Counted from the stretch's first letter, positions 25,161-35,588 are shown. The stretch is 55,993 nt of DNA from Beijerinckiaceae bacterium (GCA_947478455.1 CANJWR010000010.1:1-55993); one strand, 5' to 3'. Notes: a model not told the origin generated them from the letters alone. Translations and numbers: made by a program.

Positions 25161-26483
25161 TCAGGTGGCGGTCAACACTCTGGTAAAGTCCTCGACGCGT
25201 CGACGCATGCGGGCGGCCATTTCGTCGAGTTTGTGCGCCAGATCGACGACGGATTCGACGCTGCTGCCGGTTTCCATCACGGCTGATTCCACATGCTCGA
25301 CGTGTTCGGACATGCTGGACGTGCCGGAGGCTGCGGAACGGACGTTGCGGGCGATTTCCTGCGTGGAGGCGCCCTGTTCGTGCACGGCCGAGGCGATGAT
25401 AGTCGTGATGTGCTCGACCTCGATGATTTTGTGCCGGATGGTCTCGATGCCCTCGACCGACATATCGGTAGCGCGCTGCATTTCGGCAATCTGGTCGGCG
25501 ATATCCTGGGTGGCCTTTGCGGTCTGGGTGGCGAGATTCTTCACCTCCTGCGCCACAACCGCGAAGCCCCTGCCGGCCTCGCCGGCGCGGGCGGCCTCGA
25601 TGGTGGCGTTGAGCGCCAGAAGATTGGTCTGCGCCGCGATGCGCGAAATCGAACTCACCACATCGCCGACCCGGCGCGCGGCGGAAGACAATTGCGCCAT
25701 GCCGTTGGAGGATTGCTCGGCTGTTGCGACGGCTTTCTGAACGACGGTGGTCGACTGAACGACCTGCCGGTTGATCTCCTCGATCGAGGCCAGAAGCTGT
25801 TCGGACGCCATGGCGACCGACGAAACGTTGTGGGCGGCGTCGGCGGAGGCTTCCTTGGCGTGGGTGGAACCTTCGGTGGCGCGGCGGGCAGCGACGATCA
25901 TCACGTCCGAGGCTTTGGACATGCGCTTCGTCATGTCGCCGAGCTGCGAGGTGGTGGTGTCCAGTTCCTTGCTGAACTCCTCGACCTGCGCCCGGATGCT
26001 GGCGTCGCGCAGGAGCCGCGCCTCGCGGTCGTCGCGTGCCTTCAATTCGATCATCAATTCGTTGTTGTGACGAACCGCGTCGCGCAGCACGCCGAGTGCG
26101 CGGGCGATGGCGCCGATTTCGTCGCGACGCTCGGAATCAACGATCTGCACGTCCATGTTGCCGGCGGCCAGCTCGGTCATCTGCCGGGCAAGACGATTGA
26201 TCGGTTGCGAGAGGGACTTGTGCATCACCGGCATGGAGATCCCGAGAATCAGGAAGCAGGCGAAACCCGTTCCGAAAATCAGGCATTTGGCCATCCAGTC
26301 AGCGGATGCCGCCAGTTCCACCGCAAGGCGGTGCATGTTCTCGGGCGGTGCGCTCAACAGTTCGTTGGCGAGATCGCGGACGCCGGTCGCGCCGAACATC
26401 GAGGCGATCCCCAGCGCCACAATGACGCCGACGAACAGCATTTGGCGAAACACCAAACCGCTCGCGATGGAGAACACCTTCAT
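25161..26483 (-). CDS. Methyl-accepting chemotaxis protein with minimal periplasmic loop
   Basis: This 440-residue chemoreceptor has TM1 at about 9-31 and TM2 at about 66-88. A HAMP domain follows ([23 protein letters not shown] begins near 90), then a signalling hairpin whose tip reads [19 protein letters not shown]. The extracytoplasmic segment is only about 34 residues, too short for a standard ligand-binding domain, so it may sense membrane or energy state or partner with another protein. It has no che neighbours. It is divergent from gshB with 178 bp between starts. Confidence 0.92.
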   Translation of the reverse strand: MKVFSIASGLVFRQMLFVGVIVALGIASMFGATGVRDLANELLSAPPENMHRLAVELAASADWMAKCLIFGTGFACFLILGISMPVMHKSLSQPINRLARQMTELAAGNMDVQIVDSERRDEIGAIARALGVLRDAVRHNNELMIELKARDDREARLLRDASIRAQVEEFSKELDTTTSQLGDMTKRMSKASDVMIVAARRATEGSTHAKEASADAAHNVSSVAMASEQLLASIEEINRQVVQSTTVVQKAVATAEQSSNGMAQLSSAARRVGDVVSSISRIAAQTNLLALNATIEAARAGEAGRGFAVVAQEVKNLATQTAKATQDIADQIAEMQRATDMSVEGIETIRHKIIEVEHITTIIASAVHEQGASTQEIARNVRSAASGTSSMSEHVEHVESAVMETGSSVESVVDLAHKLDEMAARMRRRVEDFTRVLTAT

Positions 26484-26661
26484 TTTCGATTCCCGGACAG
26501 GCTTTGAATCCAGAGTTATAAAACCCCTGCGTTCAGATTAGGTTAACGGTGATCGGCCCACCCAGCAGCCGCTGCTGGTTGACGCAAGGTTCGCCACGTG
26601 GCTTGTCGCTGCATGGCCCCGCCCAAGCGGCGGAAGAATTGGCGAGCGAAGGAAAAGTCAC

Positions 26662-27612
26662 ATGGGACTTACTGTTGCGGTCCAGATGGACCCGATTGAA
26701 AAGATCAATATTGCGGGCGATTCTACTTTCGCACTTCTTCTGGAAGCACAGGGGCGCGGCCACACATTGCGGTATTACACGCCCGAGCGCCTCTCGCTGC
26801 GCGGCGACAAGGTCGTCGCTGCTACTCAGCCGCTCGAAGTCCGCGACATCGCCGGCGACCATTTCACATTGGGCCAGTCCGAAATTACCAATCTGGCGAA
26901 CGTTGACGTCGTGCTGTTGAGGCAGGATCCACCATTCGACCTCGCCTACATCACCACGACCCATCTGCTGGAGCGCATTCACCCGAAAACGCTGGTGGTG
27001 AATGATCCCGCCCACGTCCGCAACGCGCCCGAAAAGCTGATGGTGATGAACTATCCGCAACTCATGCCGGCGACGCTCATAAGCCGCGACAAGGCGCTGA
27101 TCGAGGCCTTCCGGGCTGAACACGGCGACGTTGTGATGAAGCCGCTTTATGGCAACGGTGGCGCGGCTGTCTTCAAAATCGGCCGAACAGACCCGAACTT
27201 CGGTTCGCTGTTCGATCTTTTCACCGCGACCTTCCGCGAGCCCTGGGTGATCCAGCGTTTCCTGCCGCAGGTGGTGCATGGCGACAAGCGCATCATTCTG
27301 GTGGATGGTGAGGCGGCGGGCGCGGTCAACCGCGTGCCGGCGGAAAACGACATTCGTTCGAACATGGTTCGCGGCGGCGCGGCGCGAGCGACCGACCTGA
27401 CTCCGCGCGAGAAGGAAATCTGCCAGACCATTGGACCGGAACTGAAGAAGCGCGGGCTGATTTTCGTCGGCATTGACGTGATCGATGGCAATCTCACCGA
27501 GATCAACGTGACCTCCCCCACCGGCGTGCGGGCAATCAAGAAGCTCGGCGGCCCCGATCTGGCGGCGGCGATCTGGGATTCCATCGAGGGCAAGATCAAC
27601 AAGCGGGCCTGA
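26662..27612 (+). CDS. gshB: Glutathione synthetase
   Basis: This 316-residue ATP-grasp ligase joins gamma-glutamylcysteine and glycine. It starts [20 protein letters not shown] like E. coli GshB, with the ATP-grasp parts [25 protein letters not shown], and the metal-binding [18 protein letters not shown] at the C-terminus. ATG 26662 lies after GGAAAAGTCAC. The metallophosphoesterase gene starts 10 bp after the stop, so they may share a transcript. Glutathione could feed the gamma-glutamyltransferase encoded at 4511, but they are far apart. Confidence 0.97.
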   Translation: MGLTVAVQMDPIEKINIAGDSTFALLLEAQGRGHTLRYYTPERLSLRGDKVVAATQPLEVRDIAGDHFTLGQSEITNLANVDVVLLRQDPPFDLAYITTTHLLERIHPKTLVVNDPAHVRNAPEKLMVMNYPQLMPATLISRDKALIEAFRAEHGDVVMKPLYGNGGAAVFKIGRTDPNFGSLFDLFTATFREPWVIQRFLPQVVHGDKRIILVDGEAAGAVNRVPAENDIRSNMVRGGAARATDLTPREKEICQTIGPELKKRGLIFVGIDVIDGNLTEINVTSPTGVRAIKKLGGPDLAAAIWDSIEGKINKRA

Positions 27613-27622
27613 TGCGAAATCC

Positions 27623-28882
27623 ATGCGAAAAGGCCTGATCCCTAAACTTGCGGTCCGAAGCGCCGTCGCGTCGGTCGCACTTGTGGCTTTCGCCGGCCTT
27701 GCGAACGCCGCCGACGAGCGCTGGGTTCAATATTCGTCGAACGGGCTGGAAGTCCGGGTCGCGACAGCGGCGGCCGCCTGTCCGACAGCGCGAGTCGATG
27801 GGCGCAATGTGGCGCTTTCGGTTCGCTCGACGCCCGGTCCAGACTTTCCGGTGCGGATCTGCGCGGCAACGCTGCCGGCCGGAACCCGATCCGCCTCGAT
27901 CGAAGGAGCAGCGCTGCCGCTGCCCAAAGCGAGACCGGACAAAATCCTGCTCATCGGCGATACGGGCTGCCGGATCAGCACAATTCAGGTGCAGTCCTGC
28001 AACGATCCCAAACAATGGCCCTTCGCGGAAGGTTCGGCCAAGGCGGCCGACACAAAGCCCGACCTCGTCATCCATCTGGGCGACTTTCACTATCGCGAGC
28101 GGGCCTGCCCGCTGGCGGATCGTGGCTGCAAGGGCTCGCCCTACGGGGACAATTGGGCGGTCTGGATGGCGGATTTTTTTGAGCCCGCCCGCTCGCTGCT
28201 GCAGGCTGCCCCTTGGGTGATGGTGCGCGGCAACCATGAAGAATGCCAGCGCGGCGGCAAGGGCTGGAGCCGGGCGCTCGACCCCTATCCGTTCAAATCG
28301 GCCAACGGATGCCTGGGCCTCGGCCAGCCTTTCACGGTTGATCTCGGCGGCGTGACGCTGGCCATTCTGGACACTGCCACTGCCGGTGAGCTGCGCGCGC
28401 GGCCCAATGAGACCGCACGATTCCGCAAGCAATTCGAGAGCCTTGAGCGTCTCGCCCCCACCGGGCCGATCTGGCTGGCGTTTCACCGCCCCATCTGGTC
28501 GGTCGCGGCGAGCTTTCTTGGCATTGCGGTGGGGGGCAACGCCTCTCTGGCTGCGGCCAGCAGCGCCATTCCGGCCCGTACGGACATGATTTTGTCAGGT
28601 CATCTGCATACGTTCCAGATTCTGGATTTCGCGGACGATCTGCCGGTTCAGGTCGTTTCCGGTCATGGCGGCAACGAATTGCACCTCACGGCGTCCAATT
28701 CGCCGGCCGGATTGACCGTTCAGGGCGCAAAAATCCGCAGCGGCAAGGGCGCGTCGGGCGTGTTCGGCTATGCGATACTGGAGCGGAAAGCCGATGGCGG
28801 CTGGAGCATCGCCAATCGGAGCTTCGACGGGAAACTGGTGTCGAGTTGCGAACTCGTCGGCCGCCGCATCGCCTGCAAATAG
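27623..28882 (+). CDS. Secreted calcineurin-like metallophosphoesterase
   Basis: This 419-residue periplasmic protein has a signal peptide to about residue 29 (GLANA|A). The metal-binding blocks of the superfamily appear in order: GDTG (Asp113), GDFHY (Asp154), GNHEE (Asn204, His205), AFHRPIW, and GHLHTFQ near 332. The roughly 75 residues between signal and first block are a beta-type N-terminal domain as in purple-acid-phosphatase-like enzymes. A probable extracytoplasmic phosphatase or phosphodiesterase. Gene 10 bp after gshB. The substrate is not predictable from sequence. Confidence 0.86.
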   Translation: MRKGLIPKLAVRSAVASVALVAFAGLANAADERWVQYSSNGLEVRVATAAAACPTARVDGRNVALSVRSTPGPDFPVRICAATLPAGTRSASIEGAALPLPKARPDKILLIGDTGCRISTIQVQSCNDPKQWPFAEGSAKAADTKPDLVIHLGDFHYRERACPLADRGCKGSPYGDNWAVWMADFFEPARSLLQAAPWVMVRGNHEECQRGGKGWSRALDPYPFKSANGCLGLGQPFTVDLGGVTLAILDTATAGELRARPNETARFRKQFESLERLAPTGPIWLAFHRPIWSVAASFLGIAVGGNASLAAASSAIPARTDMILSGHLHTFQILDFADDLPVQVVSGHGGNELHLTASNSPAGLTVQGAKIRSGKGASGVFGYAILERKADGGWSIANRSFDGKLVSSCELVGRRIACK

Positions 28883-28953
28883 ACGCCCCGAGCCCCGTTC
28901 ATTTTTTGAAAGGACGGCTCACAGGATTTGCCGCGCCTGTGGTAAAAGGGCGC

Positions 28954-31794
28954 ATGACCCTCGCCACACTCTCCTCGCCCCCCGCTCCGGTCCGCAAGAA
29001 ATCTCAGGCGCCGACCGAGGCAATCATTGACCGCGCGCGGCTCGACGCCGACATCCGAAAGCTGCACGATCAGCTGAGCAACGACTCGACCGAGTTTCGC
29101 AAGGCGGTTGTGGAGCGTTTCCGCACAGCGCTGGCGGATGGCCGCGAGCTCGCGAAGCAGAGGCTGGAAGCGCAGGGCAAGGGGCTCGATTGCGCCCGTG
29201 AACTGGCGCATCTGGAAGACGAGATCATCCGGTCGATCCACGATTACGTGACGACCTATGTTTATCCGTCAGACAACCCTTCTTCAGGAGAACGCCTGTC
29301 GGTGGTGGCGGTCGGCGGCTACGGGCGCGGCACTCTGGCTCCGGGCTCCGACATCGATCTTCTATTTCTGCTGCCCTACAAGAAGACGCCATGGAGCGAA
29401 AGCGTCGTTGAGGCGATGCTCTATGTGCTGTGGGATCTGCGACAGAAAGTCGGCCACGCCACCCGCTCGGTCGACGAATGCCTGCGTCAGTCGCGCGACG
29501 ACATGACTGTGCGCACCTCCATTCTCGAAGCGCGGTTCCTGTTTGGCGACAAGGCACTGTTCGACGATCTGCGCACACGTTTCGACAAGGACATCGTGGC
29601 GAAAAGCGCGCGCGAGTTCGTTGCTGCGAAACTGGCCGAGCGCGATACGCGCGTGGCGCGCGCCGGCTCGTCCCGTTATCTGGTCGAGCCGAATATCAAG
29701 GAGGGCAAGGGCGGATTGCGTGATCTGAACACGTTGTTCTGGATCGCCAAATACGTCTATCGCGTCGACGACGTGCAGGAACTCGTGAAGCCCGGTCTTT
29801 TCACGACAAAGGAATTGCAAACTTTCCGGCGCTGCGAAGAGTTTCTGTGGCGCGTGCGTTGCCATCTGCATTTCGCGACCGGTCGCGCCGAGGAGCGACT
29901 TTCGTTCGATCAGCAGCGGGGCATTGCGGCGCGTCTGGGTTACGGCACCCATGCCGGCCTGTCCGATGTCGAACGCTTCATGAAGCATTATTTTCTGGTC
30001 GCCAAAGACGTCGGCGATCTCACGGCCATCCTGTGCGCGGCGCTTGAAGAGCGGCAGGCGAAACCGCGCGCGGTGCTGGATCGTTTCATCGGGCAGATCC
30101 GCCGTCGCAAGCCGACGAAGCTCGAAGGCGATTTCGCCATCGAGACGGATCGACTGACAGTTTCAACGGTGGATGCGTTCGAACGCGATCCGGTGAACCT
30201 GATCCGCCTGTTCTGGGTGGCCGATCACAATCGTCTCGAGATTCATCCCGACGCCATCAGGCTCGTCACGCTGTCGCTGAAGCGCATCGACGCGAAGCTG
30301 CGCGCCTCTGCGGAAGCCAACCGGCTGTTCGTCGAAATCGTCATGTCGCGCAATTCGCCCGAGATCATTCTGCGGCGCATGAACGAATCCGGTGTGCTCG
30401 GACGTTTCGTGCCGGACTTCGGGCGCATCGTGGCGATGATGCAGTTCAACATGTACCACCATTATACGGTGGATGAGCATCTGTTGCGCGGCGTCGGCAT
30501 TCTGTCGAACATCGAGAGCGGACATCTCAAGGACGACCATCCGCTGTCGGCGGAAATCATCCCGGCGATTACCAATCGCAAGGCGCTATATGTGGCGCTG
30601 TTCCTTCACGATGTCGCCAAGGGCCGCAAGGAAGATCACTCGATCGCCGGCGCGGAAGTCGCCCGCAAGCTCTGCCCAAGACTGGGACTGACCGACGCCG
30701 AGACCGAGACGGTTGCGTGGCTCATCCTCAACCATCTGGTCATGTCGAACACGGCGCAAAGCCGTGACCTTTCCGACCGCAAGACCATTCAGGCTTTCGC
30801 CGATCTGGTGCAGACGGTCGAGCGCCTGCGCATGTTGCTGCTGTTGACCGTTTGCGACATTCGCGCCGTCGGCCCCGGCGTCTGGAATGGCTGGAAAGGC
30901 CAGTTGCTGCGCACCCTTTACTGGGAAACCGAAGTTGTGCTGGCGGGCGGGCATTCGTCCATCGACCGCAAGATGCGCGTCGCCCAATCGCAGGAAGAAT
31001 TGCGCAAGGCGCTGCCGGCATGGTCGGATCCGGATTTCGACGCCTATGCGGCGCGGCACTACCCGGCCTACTGGCTGAAGGTCGACCTGCCGCACAAGAT
31101 CGCCCATGCGCAATTACTGCGGCTGACTGAGGTGGAAGTGCGGTCTCTGGCGACTGAAGTGGCGACGGATTCGTTTCGCGGCGTCACCGAACTCACCGTC
31201 GTTGCGCCCGATCATCCGCGACTTCTGTCCATCATCGCCGGGGCGTGTGCGATGGCTGGCGCCAACATTGTCGACGCGCAGATTTTCACCACCACGGACG
31301 GGCTGGCGCTCGACACGATCTGCATCAGCCGCGCCTTCGATCAGGACGGCGATGAGCTTCGCCGCGCCGAACGCGTCGCCAAGGGTATCGAGAAAGCCCT
31401 GCGGGGCGAGTTGCGCATGACGGATGCGGTAGAAGCCCGCAATGTGGATGCAAAGGGCCGCGAAAAGACTTTCACCATCGCGCCTGAAGTGACGATCGAT
31501 AACAACCTGTCGAACCAGTACACGGTGCTGGAAGTGTCAGGTCTCGACAGGCCCGGCCTGCTCTACGAACTTACATCGGCGATTTCACGACTTAACCTCA
31601 ACATCGGTTCGGCTCATATCGTGACCTTCGGCGAAAAGGCGGTCGATTCGTTCTATGTGACCGATCTGACACGCCACAAGGTTACCGATCCGCGCCGCCA
31701 GACCCTGATCCGCAAGCAATTGCTGGAAATCTTCGATCACGAGGCCAGCGCCCAGAAAAACGCCCGCAAGGCAAAAGCCGGAACGCAAACTTGA
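28954..31794 (+). CDS. glnD: Bifunctional [protein-PII] uridylyltransferase/uridylyl-removing enzyme
   Basis: This 946-residue nitrogen sensor uridylylates and deuridylylates PII proteins according to glutamine. The nucleotidyltransferase domain has GGYGRGTLAPGSDIDLL (121-137; catalytic Asp133, Asp135). An HD domain follows, with HHYTVDEH and LHDVAKGRKEDHS. Two C-terminal ACT domains (about 735-815 and 855-935) bind glutamine. ATG 28954 is chosen because upstream codons are not family-like. GrpE follows at 57 bp and its promoter overlaps the glnD stop codon. Confidence 0.96.
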   Translation: MTLATLSSPPAPVRKKSQAPTEAIIDRARLDADIRKLHDQLSNDSTEFRKAVVERFRTALADGRELAKQRLEAQGKGLDCARELAHLEDEIIRSIHDYVTTYVYPSDNPSSGERLSVVAVGGYGRGTLAPGSDIDLLFLLPYKKTPWSESVVEAMLYVLWDLRQKVGHATRSVDECLRQSRDDMTVRTSILEARFLFGDKALFDDLRTRFDKDIVAKSAREFVAAKLAERDTRVARAGSSRYLVEPNIKEGKGGLRDLNTLFWIAKYVYRVDDVQELVKPGLFTTKELQTFRRCEEFLWRVRCHLHFATGRAEERLSFDQQRGIAARLGYGTHAGLSDVERFMKHYFLVAKDVGDLTAILCAALEERQAKPRAVLDRFIGQIRRRKPTKLEGDFAIETDRLTVSTVDAFERDPVNLIRLFWVADHNRLEIHPDAIRLVTLSLKRIDAKLRASAEANRLFVEIVMSRNSPEIILRRMNESGVLGRFVPDFGRIVAMMQFNMYHHYTVDEHLLRGVGILSNIESGHLKDDHPLSAEIIPAITNRKALYVALFLHDVAKGRKEDHSIAGAEVARKLCPRLGLTDAETETVAWLILNHLVMSNTAQSRDLSDRKTIQAFADLVQTVERLRMLLLLTVCDIRAVGPGVWNGWKGQLLRTLYWETEVVLAGGHSSIDRKMRVAQSQEELRKALPAWSDPDFDAYAARHYPAYWLKVDLPHKIAHAQLLRLTEVEVRSLATEVATDSFRGVTELTVVAPDHPRLLSIIAGACAMAGANIVDAQIFTTTDGLALDTICISRAFDQDGDELRRAERVAKGIEKALRGELRMTDAVEARNVDAKGREKTFTIAPEVTIDNNLSNQYTVLEVSGLDRPGLLYELTSAISRLNLNIGSAHIVTFGEKAVDSFYVTDLTRHKVTDPRRQTLIRKQLLEIFDHEASAQKNARKAKAGTQT

Positions 31795-31818
31795 TTTTTC
31801 AGGCGCGCGACCTGATAT
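31790..31818 (+). promoter_or_regulatory. Candidate RpoH promoter of grpE
   Basis: CTTG (31790-31793, overlapping the glnD stop) is followed after 18 bp by CTGATAT (31812-31818) and then CCG. The alphaproteobacterial heat-shock consensus, as I recall it, is CTTG-N17/18-CYTATNTNNG; here one position differs (G for T). The same spacing occurs before dnaK. Confidence 0.5.
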
Positions 31819-31851
31819 CCGGCTGATCAATCGAACTGCGAAAAGAGAGTC

Positions 31852-32442
31852 ATGACCGAACAGGAAAAATCCAGCCCCGACGCCGACGTCCCGGCCGGAG
31901 AGGCTCACATTTCGGACAACGCCGCTGACGCCTCACAAGCCTCCGGCGCGCCGGACCCGTTTGTGGTGCTCGAAAATCTTAATGCCGAGAACACGAACCT
32001 CAAGGACAAGGTTCTGCGCACGCTGGCCGAGATGGAAAATCTCCGCCGTAGGACAGAGAAGGAAGTCGCGGATTCCAAAACCTACGGGGTGACAAGTTTC
32101 GCCCGCGACATGCTGGTTTTCGCCGACAATCTGCGCCGCGCCCTTGAAAGCATCCCGGTCGAGGTGCGTGGCAGCGTCGAAGGCCCGCTGAAAAGTTTTC
32201 TCGAGGGCATAGAGCTCACCGAGCGCGATTTCCTGTCGCGCCTGTCGCGTTTCGGGATCAAGAAGCTTGAGCCCAAAGGCGCGAAGTTCGATCCCAACAT
32301 GCACGAGGCCCTGTTCGAAATGCCGGACCCGAGCGTTCCCAACGGGACGGTCGTGCAGGTGGTCGAGGACGGATATTCGATTGGCGAGCGCTGCCTCCGT
32401 CCGGCGAAAGTCGGCGTGGCGCGCGGCGGCCCGAAGGCCTGA
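31852..32442 (+). CDS. grpE: Nucleotide exchange factor GrpE
   Basis: This 196-residue co-chaperone drives ADP release from DnaK. A disordered acidic N-terminus (1-40) leads into the long helix ([19 protein letters not shown]) and four-helix region. The beta-wing domain is [20 protein letters not shown] and the C-terminal [10 protein letters not shown] is typical. In most relatives it follows hrcA; here it follows glnD, with its own heat-shock-type promoter. dnaK and dnaJ are 4-8 kb away on the other strand. Confidence 0.95.
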   Translation: MTEQEKSSPDADVPAGEAHISDNAADASQASGAPDPFVVLENLNAENTNLKDKVLRTLAEMENLRRRTEKEVADSKTYGVTSFARDMLVFADNLRRALESIPVEVRGSVEGPLKSFLEGIELTERDFLSRLSRFGIKKLEPKGAKFDPNMHEALFEMPDPSVPNGTVVQVVEDGYSIGERCLRPAKVGVARGGPKA

Positions 32443-32462
32443 GGCAATAGCCGAAACAGATA

Positions 32463-33080
32463 TCAGGCCGGGCGCGTCACTCGCCGCAAGGTAAGATTGA
32501 TGCGCCCGCCATTCGTCAAGAGCGTCGATGTGCCGGGCATCAAACGGTCGACGCCGTGAAAGCACAGGCGGGATTCGCCGCCGATCACCATCGCGTCGCC
32601 CGAATGCAGGCGGATCGATTTCGTCTTGCCGCCGCGTTCCCAGCTGCCGTAGCGAAACAGGCAAGTATCGCCGAGCGATAGCGACACGACCGGCGCGGAC
32701 AAATCGACCTCGTCGCGGTCCTGATGCAGGCCCATGCGGGCTTCCGGTCCATAGAAATTCACCAGGCAGGCTTCAGGTGGATGCGGATAATCCGCAAGTT
32801 CGGTCCATGTGCGCAAAATCGAAGTCGGCATCGTCGGCCATTGCTGGCCCGTAACCGGATGGGTCGCCTGATAGCGATAGCCGCCATCACGATCCGACAC
32901 CCAGCCGAGCGGGCCGCAATTGGTCATTCGCACCGAGAACGGTTTGCCGTTGCGAGGCATCTTGGGCGTGAACAGCGGCGCGTCCGCCACCACAGCGCGA
33001 ATGTCCGCCACCATGGCGATCTGCGCGGCGCGGTCCAGATATTCGGGCAGATAGAGCAGGCCGGGCGCAAGTTCGTGCAT
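32463..33080 (-). CDS. alkB: AlkB-family 2-oxoglutarate/Fe(II) dioxygenase
   Basis: This 205-residue oxidative DNA/RNA demethylase removes 1-methyladenine and 3-methylcytosine lesions. The iron ligands are His119 and Asp121 (GLHQDRDE) and His175 (CFHGVD), and the 2-oxoglutarate Arg lies in GGRINLTLRR. The substrate loop RMTNCGPLGW is as in E. coli AlkB. Start ATG 33080 is 14 bp after the PAP2 gene stop, so it is the third gene of dapB-PAP2-alkB. It converges on grpE with 20 bp between and no visible terminator. Confidence 0.93.
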   Translation of the reverse strand: MHELAPGLLYLPEYLDRAAQIAMVADIRAVVADAPLFTPKMPRNGKPFSVRMTNCGPLGWVSDRDGGYRYQATHPVTGQQWPTMPTSILRTWTELADYPHPPEACLVNFYGPEARMGLHQDRDEVDLSAPVVSLSLGDTCLFRYGSWERGGKTKSIRLHSGDAMVIGGESRLCFHGVDRLMPGTSTLLTNGGRINLTLRRVTRPA

Positions 33081-33094
33081 CGGGCCTCGCGCGC

Positions 33095-33715
33095 CTATTT
33101 GTAGAAGACCGCATCGGGCCGCGCCCAACGACCGACCATGCGGAAGATGCGTTCGAACTCTATCACGTGACCGTAGGTCAGCATCATCGAGAGTGCGCAA
33201 GGCAGCGCCAGCGTCCACACCGGATAGCGCGAATTCTCTTTACGCCAGACATATCGCAGGAACACGAACAGCAGAGCCATTCCGATGAGCAGGCCAGCAA
33301 TCGCCTCTGCGACCCGATGGCCCGCGACCGCGACCCGCGACACCGCAATGGCCAGCACGAGACACATGGTCAGCACGCCCGCGATGCGTCGCACCGGGCG
33401 CGGCCAGCTATGCGCGAGGATGATGACGAGCGAACCGTAAATATAGGTCGACGTCGTCGAATGACCGCTGATCGTATAAAGCTTGATGCTGCCGAGCGCT
33501 GCGCCAGTGATGTAATAGAGCAATTTCTGAACGACCAGCAGGGTGCCGCCCAGCGCCAGCAGGCTGCCCCAAAGAAGCGCTGCGCGCTTCGAACACGAAC
33601 CCCAAAGCCAGACAACAATGATGATCGCCACCGGAATCAGCAGTGCAGGTTCGCCGAGCAGCGTGATGCGCCACCAAGCGTCCGCAAAAGACCTGATGTA
33701 TTCGGCGAAGGTCAT
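33095..33715 (-). CDS. PAP2-family membrane phosphatase
   Basis: This 206-residue protein has about five or six membrane helices with the PAP2 acid phosphatase signature split as [12 protein letters not shown] (about 78-90, block 2) and [12 protein letters not shown] (about 126-137, block 3). Block 1 is reduced to the QKLLYYITG region. The family dephosphorylates lipid phosphates (undecaprenyl pyrophosphate, phosphatidic acid). The start overlaps the dapB stop by 4 bp, so it is translationally coupled to a lysine/peptidoglycan precursor gene. An envelope-lipid role fits but is inferred. Confidence 0.85.
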   Translation of the reverse strand: MTFAEYIRSFADAWWRITLLGEPALLIPVAIIIVVWLWGSCSKRAALLWGSLLALGGTLLVVQKLLYYITGAALGSIKLYTISGHSTTSTYIYGSLVIILAHSWPRPVRRIAGVLTMCLVLAIAVSRVAVAGHRVAEAIAGLLIGMALLFVFLRYVWRKENSRYPVWTLALPCALSMMLTYGHVIEFERIFRMVGRWARPDAVFYK

Positions 33716-34527
33716 TCGTCGCTGAGGCCGAGGACGTCGGCCATGGAATAGACTCCGGGCTTGCGGCCCTGCCCCCAGAGCGCCGCCCGTACAGCGCCGC
33801 GCGCGAATAGCGAACGGTCCTCGGCGCGGTGCGAAAGCTCGATGCGCTCGGCGGGACCAGCGAAAGTCACTGTGTGGTCGCCGATCACCGTGCCGCCGCG
33901 CAGCGAGGCGAAACCGATGTCGCCTTCCTTCCGCGCGCCGGTAATGCCGTCGCGGCCACGATCAGAATGATCCGCGAGCCTGATGTTGCGACCTGCGGCG
34001 GCGGCTTCGCCCAGCAGAAGCGCGGTGCCGGACGGCGCATCGACTTTCATGCGATGATGCATTTCGACGATCTCGATGTCGTATTCGACGCCAAGCGTCC
34101 TTGCGGCGCGGCGTACAAGGCCCGCCAGCAGATTGACCCCGAGGCTCATATTGCCGGAGCGGATGATGACAGCGTGGCGACCGGCGGCCTCGATCTTCGC
34201 CAGATCGTCTTCGGAAAGACCCGTCGTGCCGATGACGTGGACGATGCGAGCCTGTGCGGCGACTGCGGCGAGTTCGGTGGTCGCGCCAGGCGAGGTGAAG
34301 TCGATCACCCCGTCGGCTTTGACCAGAGCTTCCAGCGGATCGTCCCCGATGGCGACGCCAAGTTTGCCGACGCCGGCGAGTTCGCCCGCGTCCTGACCGA
34401 GCGCGTTCGAGCCCTTGCGCTCCAGCGCGCCGCCGAGAACCATGCCGGGCGTCTGATGGATTGCCTGAACCAGCATGCGCCCCATGCGTCCCGCCGCACC
34501 GGCGACGACCAGCCGCATGTCTGCCAT
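33712..34527 (-). CDS. dapB: 4-Hydroxy-tetrahydrodipicolinate reductase
   Basis: This 271-residue NAD(P)H enzyme of the lysine/meso-DAP pathway has the Rossmann motif [12 protein letters not shown] (6-17) and the catalytic [15 protein letters not shown] (about 155-169), with DGVIDFTSP between. Two starts are possible (ATG at 34527 or 34518). It heads a minus-strand unit with PAP2 and alkB. Its 5' side faces the region that carries the sRNA candidate. Confidence 0.96.
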   Translation of the reverse strand: MADMRLVVAGAAGRMGRMLVQAIHQTPGMVLGGALERKGSNALGQDAGELAGVGKLGVAIGDDPLEALVKADGVIDFTSPGATTELAAVAAQARIVHVIGTTGLSEDDLAKIEAAGRHAVIIRSGNMSLGVNLLAGLVRRAARTLGVEYDIEIVEMHHRMKVDAPSGTALLLGEAAAAGRNIRLADHSDRGRDGITGARKEGDIGFASLRGGTVIGDHTVTFAGPAERIELSHRAEDRSLFARGAVRAALWGQGRKPGVYSMADVLGLSDE

Positions 34528-34673
34528 ATCGATCTCCTGCGTGGGGCGCGCTGCGCCGGGGATTCATTTGAAAACTTAAACTGGAAAGCGCTGGCTCTAT
34601 AGACCAGCCGGGCCAAGCCGCAAAGCGCGCCCGGTTTGGGGCGAAAGAACGGCGAATTCGATTTCACCGGCTG

Positions 34674-34695
34674 CTGTCACACATGTGTCAGACAG
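34674..34695. promoter_or_regulatory. Dyad CTGTC-ACACATGTGT-CA-GACAG
   Basis: A 10-bp perfect palindrome, ACACATGTGT (34679-34688), is flanked by CTGTC and GACAG, giving an almost symmetric 22-bp dyad. It lies just upstream of the putative sRNA start and about 150 bp before dapB. It looks like a repressor operator; the regulator is unknown. Confidence 0.4.
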
Positions 34696-34706
34696 CGTGG
34701 TTAAAT

Positions 34707-34780
34707 CTGCCCGTGGTTGTTGCCGGTCCCCAAGCCCGCATGTAACTGGACGCCGGGCCGGATGTACGCCCGGCGTTTTC
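34707..34780 (+). ncRNA. Candidate trans-acting small RNA
   Basis: A plus-strand transcript of about 70-75 nt is suggested by an intrinsic terminator (34751-34775, then TTTTCGTTTTC) that serves no plus-strand gene: both flanking genes are on the minus strand. The region before the stem carries a single-stranded-looking GGTTGTTGCCGGTCCCC segment with a GTAACTGG element. This resembles the alphaproteobacterial suhB/mmgR sRNA class as I remember it, but I cannot verify that. The 5' end is a guess from TTAAAT at 34701-34706 acting as a -10. Confidence 0.5.
34751..34775 (+). terminator. Intrinsic terminator of the sRNA candidate
   Basis: The stem CGCCGGGC (34751-34758) pairs with GCCCGGCG (34768-34775), loop 9 nt, followed by TTTTCGTTTTC on the plus strand. 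On the minus strand no T-run follows the stem, so it is not a good pyrF terminator. Confidence 0.75.
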
Positions 34781-34784
34781 GTTT

Positions 34785-35486
34785 TCAGGAAGCGGCAGCG
34801 ATCTCGGCCACGATAGCGTCCGCGGCGGCTTTCGGATCGGCTGCCTGCGTGACCGGACGGCCGATCACCAGATGATCGGCGCCAACTGCGATGGCGCGGC
34901 CCGGAGTCATCACGCGCTTCTGGTCGGCCACATCGGCGCCTGTCGGGCGAATTCCCGGCGTCACCAGCAACATGCCGGGGCCGAGCATCGCCCGCATGGC
35001 GGCGGCTTCTTCCGCCGACAGGATGAGCCCCTGGACGCCGGCGTCTTTCGCCTGACGGGCGCGGCGCGCGACGAGATCGGCGGCTCCAAGACCATATCCG
35101 GCTTCCGCCAGATCCTTGTCGTCGTACGAAGTCATCACCGTCACGGCGAGAAGCTTGAGGGGCGAAGACCCGAGCGCGCTCCTCGCGGCCTTCATTGTCT
35201 GCGGATAGGCGTGGATGGTCAGGAAGGTCGCGCCGAGATCGGCGACCTGCGCGGTCGCGCGTGCGACCGTGTTGGGAATGTCATGAAATTTAAGATCGAG
35301 GAAGACTTTCTTCCCGGCTTTGGCGAGCTTTTGAGCCAGCGGCAGGCCTCCGCCGTACACCAGTTCCAGCCCGATCTTGTAGAAAGACACGCTGTCGCCC
35401 AGCCGATCTACCATGGCTTCCGCTTCGGCCACATCTGGCAGGTCGAGGGCAACAATGAGTCGGTCGCGGGCGTTGGAAACAGACAT
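34785..35486 (-). CDS. pyrF: Orotidine 5'-phosphate decarboxylase
   Basis: This 233-residue enzyme catalyses the last step of UMP synthesis. The catalytic motif is [13 protein letters not shown] (Asp-Lys-x-x-D), preceded by the N-terminal IVALDLPD; the phosphate-gripper parts are TPGIRP and [17 protein letters not shown] 35486 is chosen; a GTG at 35495 would add three residues. It is a single gene on the minus strand. Confidence 0.95.
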   Translation of the reverse strand: MSVSNARDRLIVALDLPDVAEAEAMVDRLGDSVSFYKIGLELVYGGGLPLAQKLAKAGKKVFLDLKFHDIPNTVARATAQVADLGATFLTIHAYPQTMKAARSALGSSPLKLLAVTVMTSYDDKDLAEAGYGLGAADLVARRARQAKDAGVQGLILSAEEAAAMRAMLGPGMLLVTPGIRPTGADVADQKRVMTPGRAIAVGADHLVIGRPVTQAADPKAAADAIVAEIAAAS

Positions 35487-35588
35487 GCGAATCACTCACG
35501 GATGCGGAAAAATGCGCATGTCGTGAAGCACGTCCGCCGGGCGGGAGTCGATTCAAAACAAAGGACAGTAAAACGAAATCCGAAGGAG

